From contig NZ_KK211159.1 in assembly GCF_000620645.1 (NCBI RefSeq), positions 455,467 to 519,466 of the forward strand: 64,000 nucleotides of DNA, in the 5' to 3' direction. Positions 63,921-64,000 of this stretch are shown here, piece after piece (the first letter of the stretch is position 1; every line of letters starts with the position of its first letter). Made by a program: the position numbers and the translations under genes. Source of the DNA: Nocardioides sp. URHA0032. GTDB lineage: Bacteria; Actinomycetota; Actinomycetes; Propionibacteriales; Nocardioidaceae. The notes below the pieces were generated by a model that saw nothing but the letters and a program-made list of their open reading frames with translations, ran no database searches and was not told the DNA's origin.

Positions 63921-64000
63921 CCGCCATCGACACCACGACGTTCGACGAGCTCGTCGCACCGCTGCGCCCCGGCCTGCTGCTGCACTGCTACCGGATGCTC
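63917..64000 (+). CDS. RNA polymerase sigma factor (ECF), N-terminal fragment, cut by window edge
   Basis: Only 28 codons are in the window: VTAIDTTTFDELVAPLRPGL then LLHCYRML. The F-x-L-V-x-PxRxxLLxHCYRML pattern is the sigma-70 region-2 start of ECF sigma factors, like SigG/SigJ types that carry a SnoaL-like C-terminal domain. The GTG overlaps the previous stop (GTGA). Pairing with an efflux protein and a small ABM-like protein suggests a stress or detoxification operon. Confidence 0.6.
   Translation, partial: MTAIDTTTFDELVAPLRPGLLLHCYRML

Overview
This 64 kb window is very GC-rich, densely packed actinobacterial chromosome. GTG starts are common and neighbouring genes often share ATGA or GTGA stop/start overlaps. 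Gene content (an mce4-type operon, the sterol regulator KstR, an FabG4/FadA2 pair, DUF5994, DUF1707 and LigB proteins) points to a mycolata-like or Nocardioidaceae actinobacterium. Nocardioides or a close relative is my best guess from style, not a proven assignment. I saw no tRNA, rRNA, CRISPR array, insertion sequence or prophage.

Layout. (1) 1-4.1 kb: an htdX start at the left edge, FabG4-type reductase, divergent FadA2-type thiolase, and a TetR regulator with a perfect 19-bp palindrome in front of it. (2) 4-12.2 kb: small membrane and secreted proteins, ATP-dependent DNA ligase LigB divergent from an App1-like phosphatase/5'-3' exonuclease pair, an enoyl-CoA hydratase, a HhH DNA glycosylase with a double SCP-2 protein, and a VOC protein. 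(3) 12.2-25.4 kb: haloperoxidase-family secreted enzyme, a decayed stretch, a phospholipase D protein, uvrB, transporters, hemerythrin, a chloroperoxidase-like hydrolase and an ion-channel-like protein. (4) 25.4-35.5 kb: a ten-gene mce4-type sterol importer operon (yrbE4A-B, mce4A-F, two Mce-associated proteins). (5) 35.6-39 kb: ferredoxin reductase, FdxD-like ferredoxin, Hsd4A-like and a second SDR, and a PNPOx-like protein. (6) 39-44.1 kb: assorted genes (GtrA, LRAT-like, carboxyethyl-ornithine synthase-like, DUF5994, a secreted S15 hydrolase). (7) 44.1-60.6 kb: kstR; a glycosyltransferase/methyltransferase/toroid-protein/methyltransferase module; FadE34-like; a lytic transglycosylase; two hydrolases; a wax ester synthase/DGAT; and a cholesterol side-chain (igr-like) operon ending in ltp2. 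(8) 60.6-64 kb: LLM oxidoreductase, dienelactone-hydrolase-like protein, an MFS exporter and the start of a sigma factor.

The unifying theme of 25-60 kb is sterol use. Seven palindromes matching or nearly matching the KstR operator TnnAACnnGTTnnA sit in six intergenic regions, and kstR itself is in the window. Together these predict one sterol-induced regulon: import (Mce4), redox supply (reductase and ferredoxin), side-chain beta-oxidation (Hsd4A, FadE34, ChsE, ChsH, Ltp2) and possibly lipid storage (DGAT). Two architectural oddities stand out: ChsE1 and ChsE2 are one polypeptide, while ChsH2 is split into separate MaoC and DUF35 genes. The least understood part is the four-gene glycosyltransferase module bracketed by KstR-like boxes. 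Ring-degradation genes, cyp125, fadA5 and the MceG ATPase are not in this window.
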